Source: Polaromonas sp. (GTDB lineage Bacteria; Pseudomonadota; Gammaproteobacteria; Burkholderiales; Burkholderiaceae_C). From it: a stretch of 64,000 nucleotides of DNA. The notes beneath the pieces were generated by a model. That model saw only the letters and a program-made list of their open reading frames with translations, made no database searches and was not told the DNA's origin. Location of the stretch: assembly GCF_029945895.1 (NCBI RefSeq), contig NZ_JAQSDL010000084.1:62001-126000 (forward strand), read 5' to 3'. The position numbers and the translations under genes are program-made. Of the stretch, positions 34,480 through 43,493 are shown one piece after another (position 1 is the stretch's first letter; every line of letters begins with the position of its first letter).

Positions 34480-35262
34480 TCAGAAAACGGGTTTGAACAG
34501 CCTCAGCCACTTTTTGGCGGGCAGGCCGAAGCGGGACTCGATCCCCTCGGCCCTCTGCGAAAGTTCTGCCCGCCCGGGTCGGGTCGGCTCGCGTTGCGCC
34601 GCCACGACGGTGTTGCCCTCCCGCGTTGGTTTGAAGGCCCAGACAGACTCGGGGCCAAAAGCTTCGGCGATTTTTTCCAGCGAGCTGATGTAGCTGGAGT
34701 CGCGCCCGAACAGGTTGACTGTCATGACGCCATCCTCACTGAGCAGTTCGCGGCAATCGGCATAAAAGTCCGCGCTGTCGAGCACCGGCGCTGCAGCTTC
34801 GTGGTCGTACAGGTCCACCTGCAACGCGTCCACCGTGCCATGGTGCTCCGCCTTGCGGATTTCCTGCGCAGCGTCGGCCACGATGACCTTCAGGCGCAGG
34901 TCATCGGCGGGGAGCTTGAACCACAGCCGGCAGGCGGCCAGTACCTGCGGGTTGAGCTCGATGGCCGTGGTTTTCATCTTCAGTTTTTTGTAGCAGAACT
35001 TGGTCAGTGCTGCCGAGCCCAGGCCCAGCTGCATCGCGTGGCGCGCGGCCACCGCTCCGGGCTCGGCAAGCAGCAGCCAGGCCATCATGCGCTGGACATA
35101 CTCCAGTTCGATGTCGAAAGGTTTGTCCAGCAGCATCGACCCCTGCACCCATTGCGTGCCCAGATGCAGGTAACGGACGTCGCCGTAATCGGAAAAATTC
35201 ACCTCGGGCAGTTCTGCCTGTGGAAGCCGGGAGTGGTGGTTGCTGGTTTCTTTGCGGGCCAT
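34480..35262 (-). CDS. spermidine synthase-like class I methyltransferase-fold protein
   Basis: A 260-aa protein with the spermidine/spermine synthase Rossmann core: QLGLGSAALTKFCYKKLKMK (motif I region), TAIELNPQVLAACRLWFKLP (acidic loop with Glu), VDALQVDLYDHEAAAPVLDS and VMTVNLFGRDSSY. The aminopropyl-acceptor residues of true SpeE are not obvious, and such SpeE-like proteins are common orphans, so the product is uncertain. The ATG immediately follows an array of six 8-bp tandem repeats. It is the last gene of a minus-strand set with the DNA glycosylase and tatD genes. Confidence 0.78.
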   Translation of the reverse strand: MARKETSNHHSRLPQAELPEVNFSDYGDVRYLHLGTQWVQGSMLLDKPFDIELEYVQRMMAWLLLAEPGAVAARHAMQLGLGSAALTKFCYKKLKMKTTAIELNPQVLAACRLWFKLPADDLRLKVIVADAAQEIRKAEHHGTVDALQVDLYDHEAAAPVLDSADFYADCRELLSEDGVMTVNLFGRDSSYISSLEKIAEAFGPESVWAFKPTREGNTVVAAQREPTRPGRAELSQRAEGIESRFGLPAKKWLRLFKPVF

Positions 35263-35264
35263 TA

Positions 35265-35312
35265 GGTCAATCGGTCAATCGGTCAATCGGTCATTCGGTC
35301 ATTCGGTCAATC
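35265..35312. repeat. Six tandem 8-bp repeats between two genes
   Basis: Units GGTCAATC x3, GGTCATTC x2, GGTCAATC x1. The array includes the last codons and stop of the DNA glycosylase gene (stop at 35299-35301) and abuts the ATG of the spermidine-synthase-like gene (35262). Unit length is not a multiple of three. Confidence 0.95.
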
Positions 35313-35799
35313 CGTGTTTTTCAAATACGTCACGCCAGGCAGCGAGTTTGCGCTCAAACGACCAGGAGGCGTTGGCCGGGCTGGTGGAGGGCAATTTATA
35401 AACGGGCCGACCCAGCAGCGCGGTGTACCGGGCATGTTTGAAACTCTCCCCGCCATTGTGGGCGATCGCCTCCAGCGCCGGGCACTGTCGCTGCATTTTC
35501 GCGAAATCGTTGACCACCGGATGGCGGATGCGGCTGTCCAGGCTGCCCTCGCGCTCGCAGGCCGCATACACGTCCCAGAGGCCCAGCCCTCTGTCCAGCA
35601 GCCATGCGCTACGGTTTTGATAGCTGTCTGCGCCCACTGGTATTGTGCTGGATGACCAAATGGCTTGCAGGATTCTCCAGAACTGGTTTTGCGGGTGGCC
35701 GTAATACTGCTGCGCCGCCAGCGAGGCGACGCCGGGAAAACTGCCGAGGATCAGCACGCGGGTCCGGCTGCTGACCAGCGGCGCCAGGCCCGTCAGCAT
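35299..35799 (-). CDS. DNA-deoxyinosine (hypoxanthine) glycosylase, uracil-DNA glycosylase superfamily
   Basis: A 166-aa base-excision enzyme of the UDG superfamily, most like the hypoxanthine-DNA glycosylase branch. Conserved parts: RVLILGSFPGVASLAAQQYY near the N-terminus, GHPQNQFWRIL, GLWDVYAACEREGSLDS, and a C-terminal LPSTSPANASWSFERKLAAW with the SPAN motif. The family A repeat read antisense supplies SSTIPVGADSYQNRS between two conserved blocks. Its ATG overlaps the tatD stop by seven bases, implying coupled translation. The C-terminus runs into the 8-bp repeat array. Confidence 0.85.
   Translation of the reverse strand: MLTGLAPLVSSRTRVLILGSFPGVASLAAQQYYGHPQNQFWRILQAIWSSSTIPVGADSYQNRSAWLLDRGLGLWDVYAACEREGSLDSRIRHPVVNDFAKMQRQCPALEAIAHNGGESFKHARYTALLGRPVYKLPSTSPANASWSFERKLAAWRDVFEKHGLTE
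35608..35668 (+). repeat. Interspersed repeat family A, copy 7, inside the DNA glycosylase gene
   Basis: gctacggttttgatagctgt, ctgcgcccactggtattgtg, then ctggatgaccaaatggcttg. The tail is more diverged than other copies. Host gene translates it antisense. Confidence 0.65.
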
Positions 35800-36641
35800 G
35801 CGGACAGGGCCTGCAGCCCGGGCAGCGCCGCGCCGGCGTTGGCCGTGGTCGCCAGCGCCAGGGCGTCGACCGTGATGCCGCGCAGTTCCGCCACCACGGC
35901 GGCGATACGCGGCAGCTCGGCCGGTTCGTTGCGCCCCTGGGCCTGGCCCGCGCCGCGCTGCTGCGCCGTGGCGTACAGCCAGTGCGGCGGAATGTCCGGC
36001 GCATCGGTTTCCAGCACCAGCGCCTCCAGCGGCAATTCGGTCGCCAGGCGCCTGAGCTGCAATGCCGGCTCAAAAGTGACGGCCCCGCCAAAACCGAGCT
36101 TGAGGCCCAGCTTGAGGAATTCATCGGCCTGTTGCCGGCTGCCGTTGAAAGCGTGGGCAATGCCGCGCCAGCCTTCCTGCGGCGCGAGCTCGCGCAGATG
36201 TTTGAGCAGCTTGTCGGCGGAGCGGCGCACATGCAGGATCACCGGCAGGCCGTGCTTGCGTGCCAGCAGGAGCTGCTCGCGGTAGAAAAACTCCTGGCGC
36301 TCGCGCAAGGGGCTTTGTGTCAGGGCCGGCACAAAATAATCGAGCCCGATTTCACCCACCGCCACCAGCCGGGCGTCGGCTTTGCGCAGGGCAAGTTCGG
36401 CATCGAGCAGGGCCAGGTCGCCCTCCTGCGCCTGACCGACAAACAGCGGGTGAATGCCGAGGGCATAACTGTCGCCGAAATCGTGCGCCAGTGTGCGTAC
36501 GGCTGCAAAGTCAGCCACCCCGACCGCCGGCACAACACAATGCACCACGCCGGCGGCTGCCGCCCGCGCCCGCACGGCGACACGGTCCCTGTCAAATTCC
36601 CGGGCATCGAGGTGGCAATGGGTGTCTATCCAGCGCGGCAT
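35793..36641 (-). CDS. TatD family metal-dependent DNase
   Basis: A 282-aa TIM-barrel hydrolase with all TatD metal ligands: WIDTHCHLD at the start, VGEIGLDYFV (Glu), VILHVRRS (His), IAHAFNGSRQQA (His) and LETDAPDIPPHWL (Asp). The family cleaves DNA 3'-5' and may serve repair. ATG at 36641 starts the conserved PRWIDTHCHL block; upstream extension is not conserved. First gene of a minus-strand operon with the deoxyinosine glycosylase gene and the SpeE-like gene, consistent with a DNA-repair pair. Confidence 0.92.
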   Translation of the reverse strand: MPRWIDTHCHLDAREFDRDRVAVRARAAAAGVVHCVVPAVGVADFAAVRTLAHDFGDSYALGIHPLFVGQAQEGDLALLDAELALRKADARLVAVGEIGLDYFVPALTQSPLRERQEFFYREQLLLARKHGLPVILHVRRSADKLLKHLRELAPQEGWRGIAHAFNGSRQQADEFLKLGLKLGFGGAVTFEPALQLRRLATELPLEALVLETDAPDIPPHWLYATAQQRGAGQAQGRNEPAELPRIAAVVAELRGITVDALALATTANAGAALPGLQALSAC

Positions 36642-36779
36642 ATTCCCATGATGCCTGATCGCCGGCCCGCCGCGATGACCCCACGGATGCCTGAAGAATG
36701 TGCAGGGTTGGATCAGACGTGATACCGTGCATTCGTCAGTCCGGAAATCCCCGGGAAACCCTTTTGACAGGTGACACGG

Positions 36780-37679
36780 ATGCGCAGGCCAGCCCTCTAC
36801 AGCAGCTCCAGCAGCCCCCCTCCGGCGGAGGTGCCCGGGCAGCAGGCGCAAACCGGGCCCGTCATTGAGCATGCCCCCGGAACACGCTTTTTCTCGCTGT
36901 CCAGCCCGCGCCTTCTCTGGGCCGCGCTCGCGGTGATGGCCTTGCTGCTGGCCCTCAGCCTCTCGCTGGCGCTGCGGCCGCAGCCACGCAAGCTGACGCA
37001 GGCCGACATCCATGCAGCCGTCCTGAAAACGCTCGAAACCGCCCAGCTGCCCTCAGCCGTCGCCAAGGCCTACGACACCATTCGCCCCTCGGTGGTGCGC
37101 GTCACCGGCTACGGCAAGAGCAAGAACGGCAAGGAGGACGTGGAGGTCGGCGTCGGCACTGGCGTGGTGATTGTCGACAAAGGCATCATCCTGACCAACC
37201 TGCATGTGGTGCAGGGGGCGCAGACCATCAAGGTGGTGTTTTCCGACGGACTGGAATCCACCGCACACATCACCGGCGCCCAGCCCGAAAACGACCTCGC
37301 GGTGTTGCAGGCCCACAAGATTCCCGACGACATGATTGCGGCAACCATGCGCTCCACCGGTGACCTGGCGCCCGGCGACCATGTGCTGGCCGTGGGTTAC
37401 CCCTTCGGCATCGGGCCATCGGCCTCGGCTGGTGTGATCTCCGGCCTCAAGCGCACCTTCCGCTCACCCGAAGGCAAGCAGGAAATGCGCAACCTGATCC
37501 AGTTCGACGCCGCCGCCAACCCCGGAAATTCGGGCGGCCCGCTGGTCACCATGGACGGCGAAGTGGTCGGCATCGTCACCGCCATCCTCAACCCCAACCA
37601 GCAGCGAAGTTTTGTCGGCATCGCTTTTGCCGTGCCGATTGAAAACGCCGCGTCCGCCGTCGGCCTGACCCCTTTCTGA
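36780..37679 (+). CDS. membrane-anchored trypsin-like serine protease (S1C/DegP-type core, no PDZ)
   Basis: A 299-aa protein with a short Pro/Ser-rich cytoplasmic tail, one TM helix (residues ~45-65) and a periplasmic DegP-like protease domain. The catalytic triad is His142 (LTNLHVV), Asp172 (ENDLAVL) and Ser251 (GNSGGPL). The chain stops about 50 residues after the serine, so the PDZ domains of DegP/DegS are missing. ATG 36780 has AGGTGA just upstream and is preferred to the GTG at 36771. It is 11 bp ahead of the MoxR gene, suggesting an operon with MoxR-DUF58-vWA. Confidence 0.88.
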   Translation: MRRPALYSSSSSPPPAEVPGQQAQTGPVIEHAPGTRFFSLSSPRLLWAALAVMALLLALSLSLALRPQPRKLTQADIHAAVLKTLETAQLPSAVAKAYDTIRPSVVRVTGYGKSKNGKEDVEVGVGTGVVIVDKGIILTNLHVVQGAQTIKVVFSDGLESTAHITGAQPENDLAVLQAHKIPDDMIAATMRSTGDLAPGDHVLAVGYPFGIGPSASAGVISGLKRTFRSPEGKQEMRNLIQFDAAANPGNSGGPLVTMDGEVVGIVTAILNPNQQRSFVGIAFAVPIENAASAVGLTPF

Positions 37680-37690
37680 AGGACCTCCCC

Positions 37691-38701
<1,011 letters not shown>

Positions 38702-38703
38702 GC

Positions 38704-39759
38704 ATGCCCCACGGTAGCTCGCTGATCATGAAAAACTGGTTTCGCAAAGCTGTTCGGGCTGAGCCTGTCGAAGCCGCAAGCACTTCGGTAGCTGCGACGG
38801 CCGCTCCCACCCCAGGCCATGGCGCCGAGCACGTGCTGCGCCGCCTCGAATGGACGGTGTTGCGCCGGCTCGACGGGCTGTTGCAGGGCGACTACCGCAC
38901 GCTGATGCGCGGCACTGGCATGGACCTGGCCGACCTGCGCGAGTACCAGCACCACGACGACGTGCGCCACATCGACTGGAACGTGACAGCGCGCCTGCAG
39001 TCGCCGCATGTGCGCGTGTTCACCGAAGACCGCGAAATGGCCAGCTGGTTTTTGCTGGACCTGAGCCCGTCCGTCGATTTTGGTTCGGGCGACCAGCGCA
39101 AAAGCCAGGTCTCCGCCGAGTTTGTAGCGGTGCTGGCTCGCGTGCTGACACGCCACGGCAACCGTGTGGGCGCCATGCTGTACGGCGCCGGCGTGGACAC
39201 CGTGCTGCCGCCGCGCGGCGGGCGGGCGCATGTGTTGCAGCTGCTGCACACGCTGCAGACCCGGCCCGCCACCACCGGCACGGTCACCACACGCCTTGAC
39301 GATTTGCTGACCTCGGCTGCCCAATTGGTGCGCCGGCGTTCCACGGTGTTTGTGGTGTCCGACTTCATCAGTGAACCCGGCTGGGAAAAAGCGCTGGGGC
39401 AGCTGGCGCAGCGCCACGAGGTGGTGGCCGTGCGCCTGCTGGACCCGCTGGAACTTGAACTGCCCGACCTCGGTCTGATCCCGATACGCGATGCGGAAAC
39501 CGGCGAGCAGTTGCTGGTCGACACCCACGACGCGGGTTTTCGCAAGCGCTTTGCCCGCATTGCCGCGCAGCGCGAAGCCGATTTGCGCCAGGCGTTGGCG
39601 CAGGCCGGCGTCGACACGCTGGAATTGTCTACCGACGGCGACCTGGTTGACGCCATCATGCGTTTCACCGAACTGCGCAAGCGCCGCGGCCAGGTCTCGG
39701 GCGCCGCTGGCCGAGGTGGCCGCGGCAAGCTGCCCGGCCACCTGAAGGTGGCGGCCTGA
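38704..39759 (+). CDS. DUF58 domain-containing protein
   Basis: A 351-aa protein with the DUF58 core: DYRTLMRGTGMDLADLREYQ, then HHDDVRHIDWNVTARLQSPH, leading into a vWA-like domain (WFLLDLSPSVDFG, FVVSDFISEPGW). It is usually coupled with MoxR ATPases as an adaptor or client. The N-terminus includes VRAEPVEAAS, encoded by a short interspersed repeat. An alternative start is the ATG at 38728 (MKNWFRKAVR). It lies between the moxR-like and vWA genes. Confidence 0.92.
   Translation: MPHGSSLIMKNWFRKAVRAEPVEAASTSVAATAAPTPGHGAEHVLRRLEWTVLRRLDGLLQGDYRTLMRGTGMDLADLREYQHHDDVRHIDWNVTARLQSPHVRVFTEDREMASWFLLDLSPSVDFGSGDQRKSQVSAEFVAVLARVLTRHGNRVGAMLYGAGVDTVLPPRGGRAHVLQLLHTLQTRPATTGTVTTRLDDLLTSAAQLVRRRSTVFVVSDFISEPGWEKALGQLAQRHEVVAVRLLDPLELELPDLGLIPIRDAETGEQLLVDTHDAGFRKRFARIAAQREADLRQALAQAGVDTLELSTDGDLVDAIMRFTELRKRRGQVSGAAGRGGRGKLPGHLKVAA
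38752..38774 (+). repeat. Short interspersed repeat family C (GGGCTGAGCCTGTCGAAG) inside the DUF58 gene
   Basis: gttcgggctgagcctgtcga followed by agc is translated here as VRAEPVEA. The same motif, one base different, occurs intergenically at 5755. I recall RAEPVEA peptides as a frequent oddity in proteins of related bacteria. Confidence 0.65.
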
Positions 39760-39778
39760 GCCCCAAGGAGATGACACC

Positions 39779-40834
39779 ATGACCTCCCCCATGACCTTTC
39801 TCTGGCCCCAGTTCTTGTGGCTGATGCTGGCCCTGCCCCTGCTGGTAGTGGTTTATGTCTGGCTGCTGCGCCGCAAAAAGAAAATGGCGCTGCGTTATGC
39901 CAGCCTGTCCATCGTGCGCGAAGCCATGGGCACGGGGCAGAGTGTGCGGCGTCACATTCCGCCGCTGTTGTTCCTGCTGGCCATCGCCGCGATGCTGCTG
40001 GCTGCCGCGCGGCCGTTCGCCGTCGTCACCCTGCCCTCGCAGCAGGAGACCATCATCCTGGCGATGGACGTGTCGGGAAGCATGCGCGCCACCGACGTGT
40101 TGCCGAACCGCCTGGTGGCCTCGCAAAACGCCGCCAAGGCCTTCCTGGCCGACCTGCCGCGCAGCGTGCGGGTGGGCATTGTCGCGTTTGCAGGCACCGC
40201 CTCGGTGGTGCAGTCGCCCACCCTGAGCCGGGAAGACCTGGTCACGGCCATCGACAAGTTCCAGCTGCAGCGCGCCACCGCCATTGGCAACGCCATCGTC
40301 GTCTCGCTGGCCGAATTGTTTCCGGATGCCGGTATTGACCTGGCGTCGCTGACCTACGGCCGCAACCGCAACAGCGGCATCGCGATTGACCAGGCGCCGA
40401 AAGAGCAAAAAAAGGAGTTCACACCCGTGGCCCCCGGCTCCTACACCTCGGCCGCCATCATCCTGCTGACCGACGGCCAGCGCACCACGGGGGTGGACTC
40501 GATGGAGGCTGCCAAGATGGCGGCCGACCGCGGTGTACGCATCTACACCGTGGGCGTCGGCACCGTCGACGGTGAGACCATCGGTTTTGAAGGCTGGTCC
40601 ATGCGCGTCCGGCTCGACGAGGAAACCCTCAAGGCGATTGCCAACAAGACACAGGCTGAATACTTCTATGCCGGCACCGCGGCGGATCTGAAAAAAGTCT
40701 ACGAGACCTTGAGCTCGCGCCTGACCGTGGAGAAAAAGGAAACCGAAATCTCCGGCTTGCTGGCGCTGGTGGCGTCGGTGCTGGCGCTGCTGTCGGCGGG
40801 CTTGTCGCTGCTTTGGTTCAACCGGATTCTTTGA
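39779..40834 (+). CDS. von Willebrand factor A domain membrane protein (BatA-like)
   Basis: A 351-aa inner-membrane protein. Two N-terminal TM helices (residues ~8-25 and ~58-78) flank a short loop, followed by a vWA domain with the MIDAS motif DVSGSM at ~97-102 and IILLTDGQRT further on, and a C-terminal TM helix (LLALVASVLALLSAGLSLLW). This is the BatA layout seen next to MoxR/DUF58. AAGGAG lies eight bases ahead of the ATG. The usual BatB/BatD partners do not follow; the operon ends here before a repeat-rich gap. Confidence 0.92.
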   Translation: MTSPMTFLWPQFLWLMLALPLLVVVYVWLLRRKKKMALRYASLSIVREAMGTGQSVRRHIPPLLFLLAIAAMLLAAARPFAVVTLPSQQETIILAMDVSGSMRATDVLPNRLVASQNAAKAFLADLPRSVRVGIVAFAGTASVVQSPTLSREDLVTAIDKFQLQRATAIGNAIVVSLAELFPDAGIDLASLTYGRNRNSGIAIDQAPKEQKKEFTPVAPGSYTSAAIILLTDGQRTTGVDSMEAAKMAADRGVRIYTVGVGTVDGETIGFEGWSMRVRLDEETLKAIANKTQAEYFYAGTAADLKKVYETLSSRLTVEKKETEISGLLALVASVLALLSAGLSLLWFNRIL

Positions 40835-41003
40835 GCCTGCTGCTCCCCGGCATCACGCTGCGTCCATGCTTCGCCCAGGACAGTAGGCGCAACTCCCCAC
40901 TCCCAACCCCCCGCCCTTCCCTCGCCCCGCTGGGCGATGGCGGGGAGCCTCATTTGGCTGCGGGTGCTGCGCTCGCGTGCAAACATGACGGTCTGTTGAG
41001 TCC

Positions 41004-41030
41004 GACATGACGCGCTTCGCGCGTCATGTC
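41004..41030. repeat. Perfect hairpin palindrome
   Basis: GACATGACGCG / CGCGTCATGTC, 11-bp stem with a CTTCG loop and no following T-run. It could end or protect the upstream MoxR-operon mRNA, or be part of a repeat element. Confidence 0.7.
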
Positions 41031-41039
41031 TCCCCGCCT

Positions 41040-41330
41040 CCGCATCCGTTCTCGCATTTGTTCCTCCACCCGTCGGGCTGGGCCGAGGAGCGCAGCCGAA
41101 AGCGGATCAGGGCGAGCGATTGTCTGAGCCGAAGGCGAGTTCGAGCTCGACCCCGCTTTCGGTGAGCACCGGAGGTTGCCCCGGAGCGCAGCGCAGGGGA
41201 CCCAGACCATCGGGTCGCCTTTTTCTTTGCTTACTTTCTTTTTGGCGACGCAAAAAGAAAGCAAGTTGCCACCGGGCAACCCCCGGCTTGCAGGCAAACT
41301 GCAGCGCTTCAAAAAAATGAGTAGTGGGCA
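41040..41330. repeat. Interspersed non-coding element with long T/A hairpin (family D)
   Basis: The region contains cggcggt-poor, arginine-codon-like GC-rich text (ccgaaggcgagttcgagctc) leading into ggtcgcctttttctttgctt. A 15-bp inverted repeat then follows: cttactttctttttg (41230-41244) against caaaaagaaagcaag (41251-41265), one mismatch. From general experience such sequences recur between genes in Comamonadaceae; only one copy is in this window. Confidence 0.5.
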
Positions 41331-41379
41331 AACATGGATACCGGCTCAAGTCCAGGTTGGCAAGGCACAGAAAACATTC

Positions 41380-41440
41380 GCTATAAATTCAATAGCTATC
41401 TGCACACGTTCAATAAGGGCTACAACCCCAAATCACTTGA
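41380..41440 (+). repeat. Interspersed repeat family A, copy 8
   Basis: gctataaattcaatagctat, ctgcacacgttcaataaggg, then ctacaaccccaaatcacttg. Intergenic, just downstream of the J-domain operon's last gene. Confidence 0.7.
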
Positions 41441-41475
41441 AAAACCACGTTTCTTCCACCGCAGACGGCAAGCAC

Positions 41476-42687
41476 CTACTGCACATGGCATTCCCGCCGC
41501 AACAGCGCCACCGCGTCATTGAGCGCGTGAATCGCATCGCTTTGCAGCGTGGGCTGCGCCTCTTCCACGAAGTCTTCCCACAAACTGGCGTAAGCGTCCT
41601 GATGTTGCGCCGGGGCGTGGTCGAGCAGGTATTGGTGGGCCAGCGCAGGATGGAAACCTGATTTCCAGATCTTGCGCACCAGGGTCGCAGCACTTTTTTC
41701 GGTCAACATGGTTTTGGGGGGCGCGCCGGCGGCCACGCACAGCAGCAGGGTCAGCAGCGAGCCATCGTCGCTGTTGCCGCCGGTGACCTTGTTCCATGCC
41801 GCAGACGCCTGGCGGTCGTGGTGGTCGACTTCATGGAGGGCGTCTTCCACCCAGAAATAACGGCCCATGAAAGCAGGGCTGCGGTCGAACAAGGCGCGCG
41901 CCGGCAGGGCCGCATCGAGAATTTTGGGCGCGTCGGCCAGCACCGACTGCCGCACCGCTTCCACCGCCGGCCGCAGATGCATGGGCAATTTTTTCGGAAC
42001 AACGACCGGTAGCGCCGCCGGCACCACGGCGAACTTCTTGCGCAGGGCGGTGATCATTTTTTCAAACGCGACCCAGTCCGGCATCTCGGTGCGGCCAGCC
42101 GCCAGCACCAGCAAGGCGCTGCGTATCACCGCTTCGGCATCCTTGCCCGCCTCTTCGAGTTCGTCCGCGTCCATGCCCAACTCGCCGGCGAGCCAGAGCG
42201 CCGCGTCCACCACCTGCGCCACCTGGCTGCGTCTGGCGAGTTCGCCCTGGTAGTCGGCCAGATCGCGCAGCGACCACTTGGCCAGCAGCGGAATGTGCTC
42301 GTCGCGAAAACCACCGCGCTCGCTCATGCCAAAGTGGCTGTTCTGCGGCATGGCGATCAGGGCCTTGAGCATGTCCGAGCCACCCTTGGAGCGCGACAGC
42401 AGCGAAAAATCGCGCAGCGACTCGGCTGCCTGCTGCACATCGCCGTCGCAGCTGGCTTCGAGGTACAGGCTGACCAGGTTCACCATGCGGTCGCGGGCTT
42501 TTTCAAGCTCCGGGCGCAAAAACTCGTTGCCGAAATAACGCGCGATCTGCACCATGCCCTTGGGGCCCTCGATCCGCATGGCCCCGATTTTTTCCGGACC
42601 GATGATGCCGTGCAACACACCGTGCTGCAGCGCCTTTTCGAAAAAAGGGCGCGCGTCGTAGAGCGAGACGGCGGTCGGCGAAGGCAT
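41476..42687 (-). CDS. uncharacterised protein, J-domain operon gene 4
   Basis: A 403-aa soluble, mostly helical protein not assigned to any family. No signal peptide or TM segment is seen. Notable stretches are ARPFFEKALQHGVLHGIIGP and RIEGPKGMVQIARYFGNEFL near the N-terminus, LGMDADELEEAGKDAEAVIR in the middle and WEDFVEEAQPTLQSDAIHAL near the end. ATG 42687 is preferred to the TTG at 42699. It is the last of four tightly spaced minus-strand genes headed by a J-domain co-chaperone. Codon use and G+C match the neighbours, so recent transfer is not indicated. Confidence 0.8.
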   Translation of the reverse strand: MPSPTAVSLYDARPFFEKALQHGVLHGIIGPEKIGAMRIEGPKGMVQIARYFGNEFLRPELEKARDRMVNLVSLYLEASCDGDVQQAAESLRDFSLLSRSKGGSDMLKALIAMPQNSHFGMSERGGFRDEHIPLLAKWSLRDLADYQGELARRSQVAQVVDAALWLAGELGMDADELEEAGKDAEAVIRSALLVLAAGRTEMPDWVAFEKMITALRKKFAVVPAALPVVVPKKLPMHLRPAVEAVRQSVLADAPKILDAALPARALFDRSPAFMGRYFWVEDALHEVDHHDRQASAAWNKVTGGNSDDGSLLTLLLCVAAGAPPKTMLTEKSAATLVRKIWKSGFHPALAHQYLLDHAPAQHQDAYASLWEDFVEEAQPTLQSDAIHALNDAVALLRRECHVQ

Positions 42688-42701
42688 GGGCGTGTGCAAG
42701 G

Positions 42702-43460
42702 TCAGATCGCCGATTCCTCGTCGGACTCGCGCGCTGTCGGCGTTGCCTTGCCACGGTCGGTGTCGCCGGTCTCGACCTTGCCATCGTCCTCGGTGTCTTC
42801 CTCGTCGTCCTCTTCCTCCGAAGCCGTGGCCTGATGCGCACTGACCTTGGCGCGCAGCACCATCAGCATTTCGATGAACAGGTCGGGCAATTGGTAACGC
42901 AGGATCCAGGCGAGTTCCATCCAGTCCTTGTCGGCGATTTCATCCTGCTGCACGCGCGGCTTCTCGTAAGCCGAAGCCAGCAGGGCGGACTGCGACAACA
43001 TCTTGCCGTACTCGTCAGCCGGCTCGAAGCTGCCGCTGCGCGCGAAACCCTCGACACGGCTCCACTGATCCGAAAAATAGTCGGCGAGAGCCTCGGCGCC
43101 GCCGTCGAGGTCACCGATGGCCGTGAGGAATTCCACCGGGTCCGCATCCTCCCGGAAGATCACCGCGTTGACCATGCCGCGCAGGTGTGTGCGGGTCAGG
43201 TCCTTGTAGAGTTTTTCGATCACCACGGCGCGCGCGAACTGCGCCGGTGATACCAGCAGGCTGACCACCGACTCCTTCGAGTTGTCGTATTCGCGGATCA
43301 CGGCCAGCACATCCTTGGGCGGCAACTGCTCCAGCACCACCATCAGCGCGGCATCGCCTTCGGCATCGGCCAGTTCCACCAGCGCCGACTCGGCACCCAC
43401 GATGTCGCCGGCCGCAATCAGGCTTTGGGTTTTTGCTATCAGGGCAAGATGCTGGGTCAT
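42702..43460 (-). CDS. uncharacterised acidic-tailed protein, J-domain operon gene 3
   Basis: A 252-aa soluble protein. The N-terminal ~200 residues look helical (LIAAGDIVGAESALVELADA, LPPKDVLAVIREYDNSKE, LSQSALLASAYEKPRVQQ). The C-terminal ~40 residues are a highly acidic, probably disordered tail (ASEEEDDEEDTEDDGKVETG). The ADAEGDAALMVVLEQLPPKD region resembles helical-repeat proteins and has a faint MgtE-N-like flavour, not strong enough to name. ATG 43460 is chosen over a TTG at 43484. Stop is 14 bp from the next gene's ATG. Confidence 0.8.
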   Translation of the reverse strand: MTQHLALIAKTQSLIAAGDIVGAESALVELADAEGDAALMVVLEQLPPKDVLAVIREYDNSKESVVSLLVSPAQFARAVVIEKLYKDLTRTHLRGMVNAVIFREDADPVEFLTAIGDLDGGAEALADYFSDQWSRVEGFARSGSFEPADEYGKMLSQSALLASAYEKPRVQQDEIADKDWMELAWILRYQLPDLFIEMLMVLRAKVSAHQATASEEEDDEEDTEDDGKVETGDTDRGKATPTARESDEESAI

Positions 43461-43493
43461 CAGGGTTTCACTTTCGGGTTCCAATTGCTTGCA

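Larger units (their letters stand above)
40835..41475. other. Gene-free, repeat-rich interval
   Basis: About 640 bp with no credible gene between the vWA gene and the J-domain operon. It holds a perfect 11-bp-stem palindrome (41004-41030), a family of sequence I associate with interspersed elements in related genomes (about 41040-41330) with a long T/A-rich hairpin, and a family A repeat (41380-41440). Short open frames here have the look of repeat-derived spurious peptides. Confidence 0.7.

Noticed and set aside
35265-35312. CRISPR-like array
   Set aside because: Units are 8 bp and directly adjacent with no spacers, and no cas genes are present.
41107-41349. Short Lys/Ser-rich open frames in the repeat-filled gap
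   Set aside because: Their residues come from the T/A hairpin and GC-rich repeat text; they look like repeat-derived spurious peptides.
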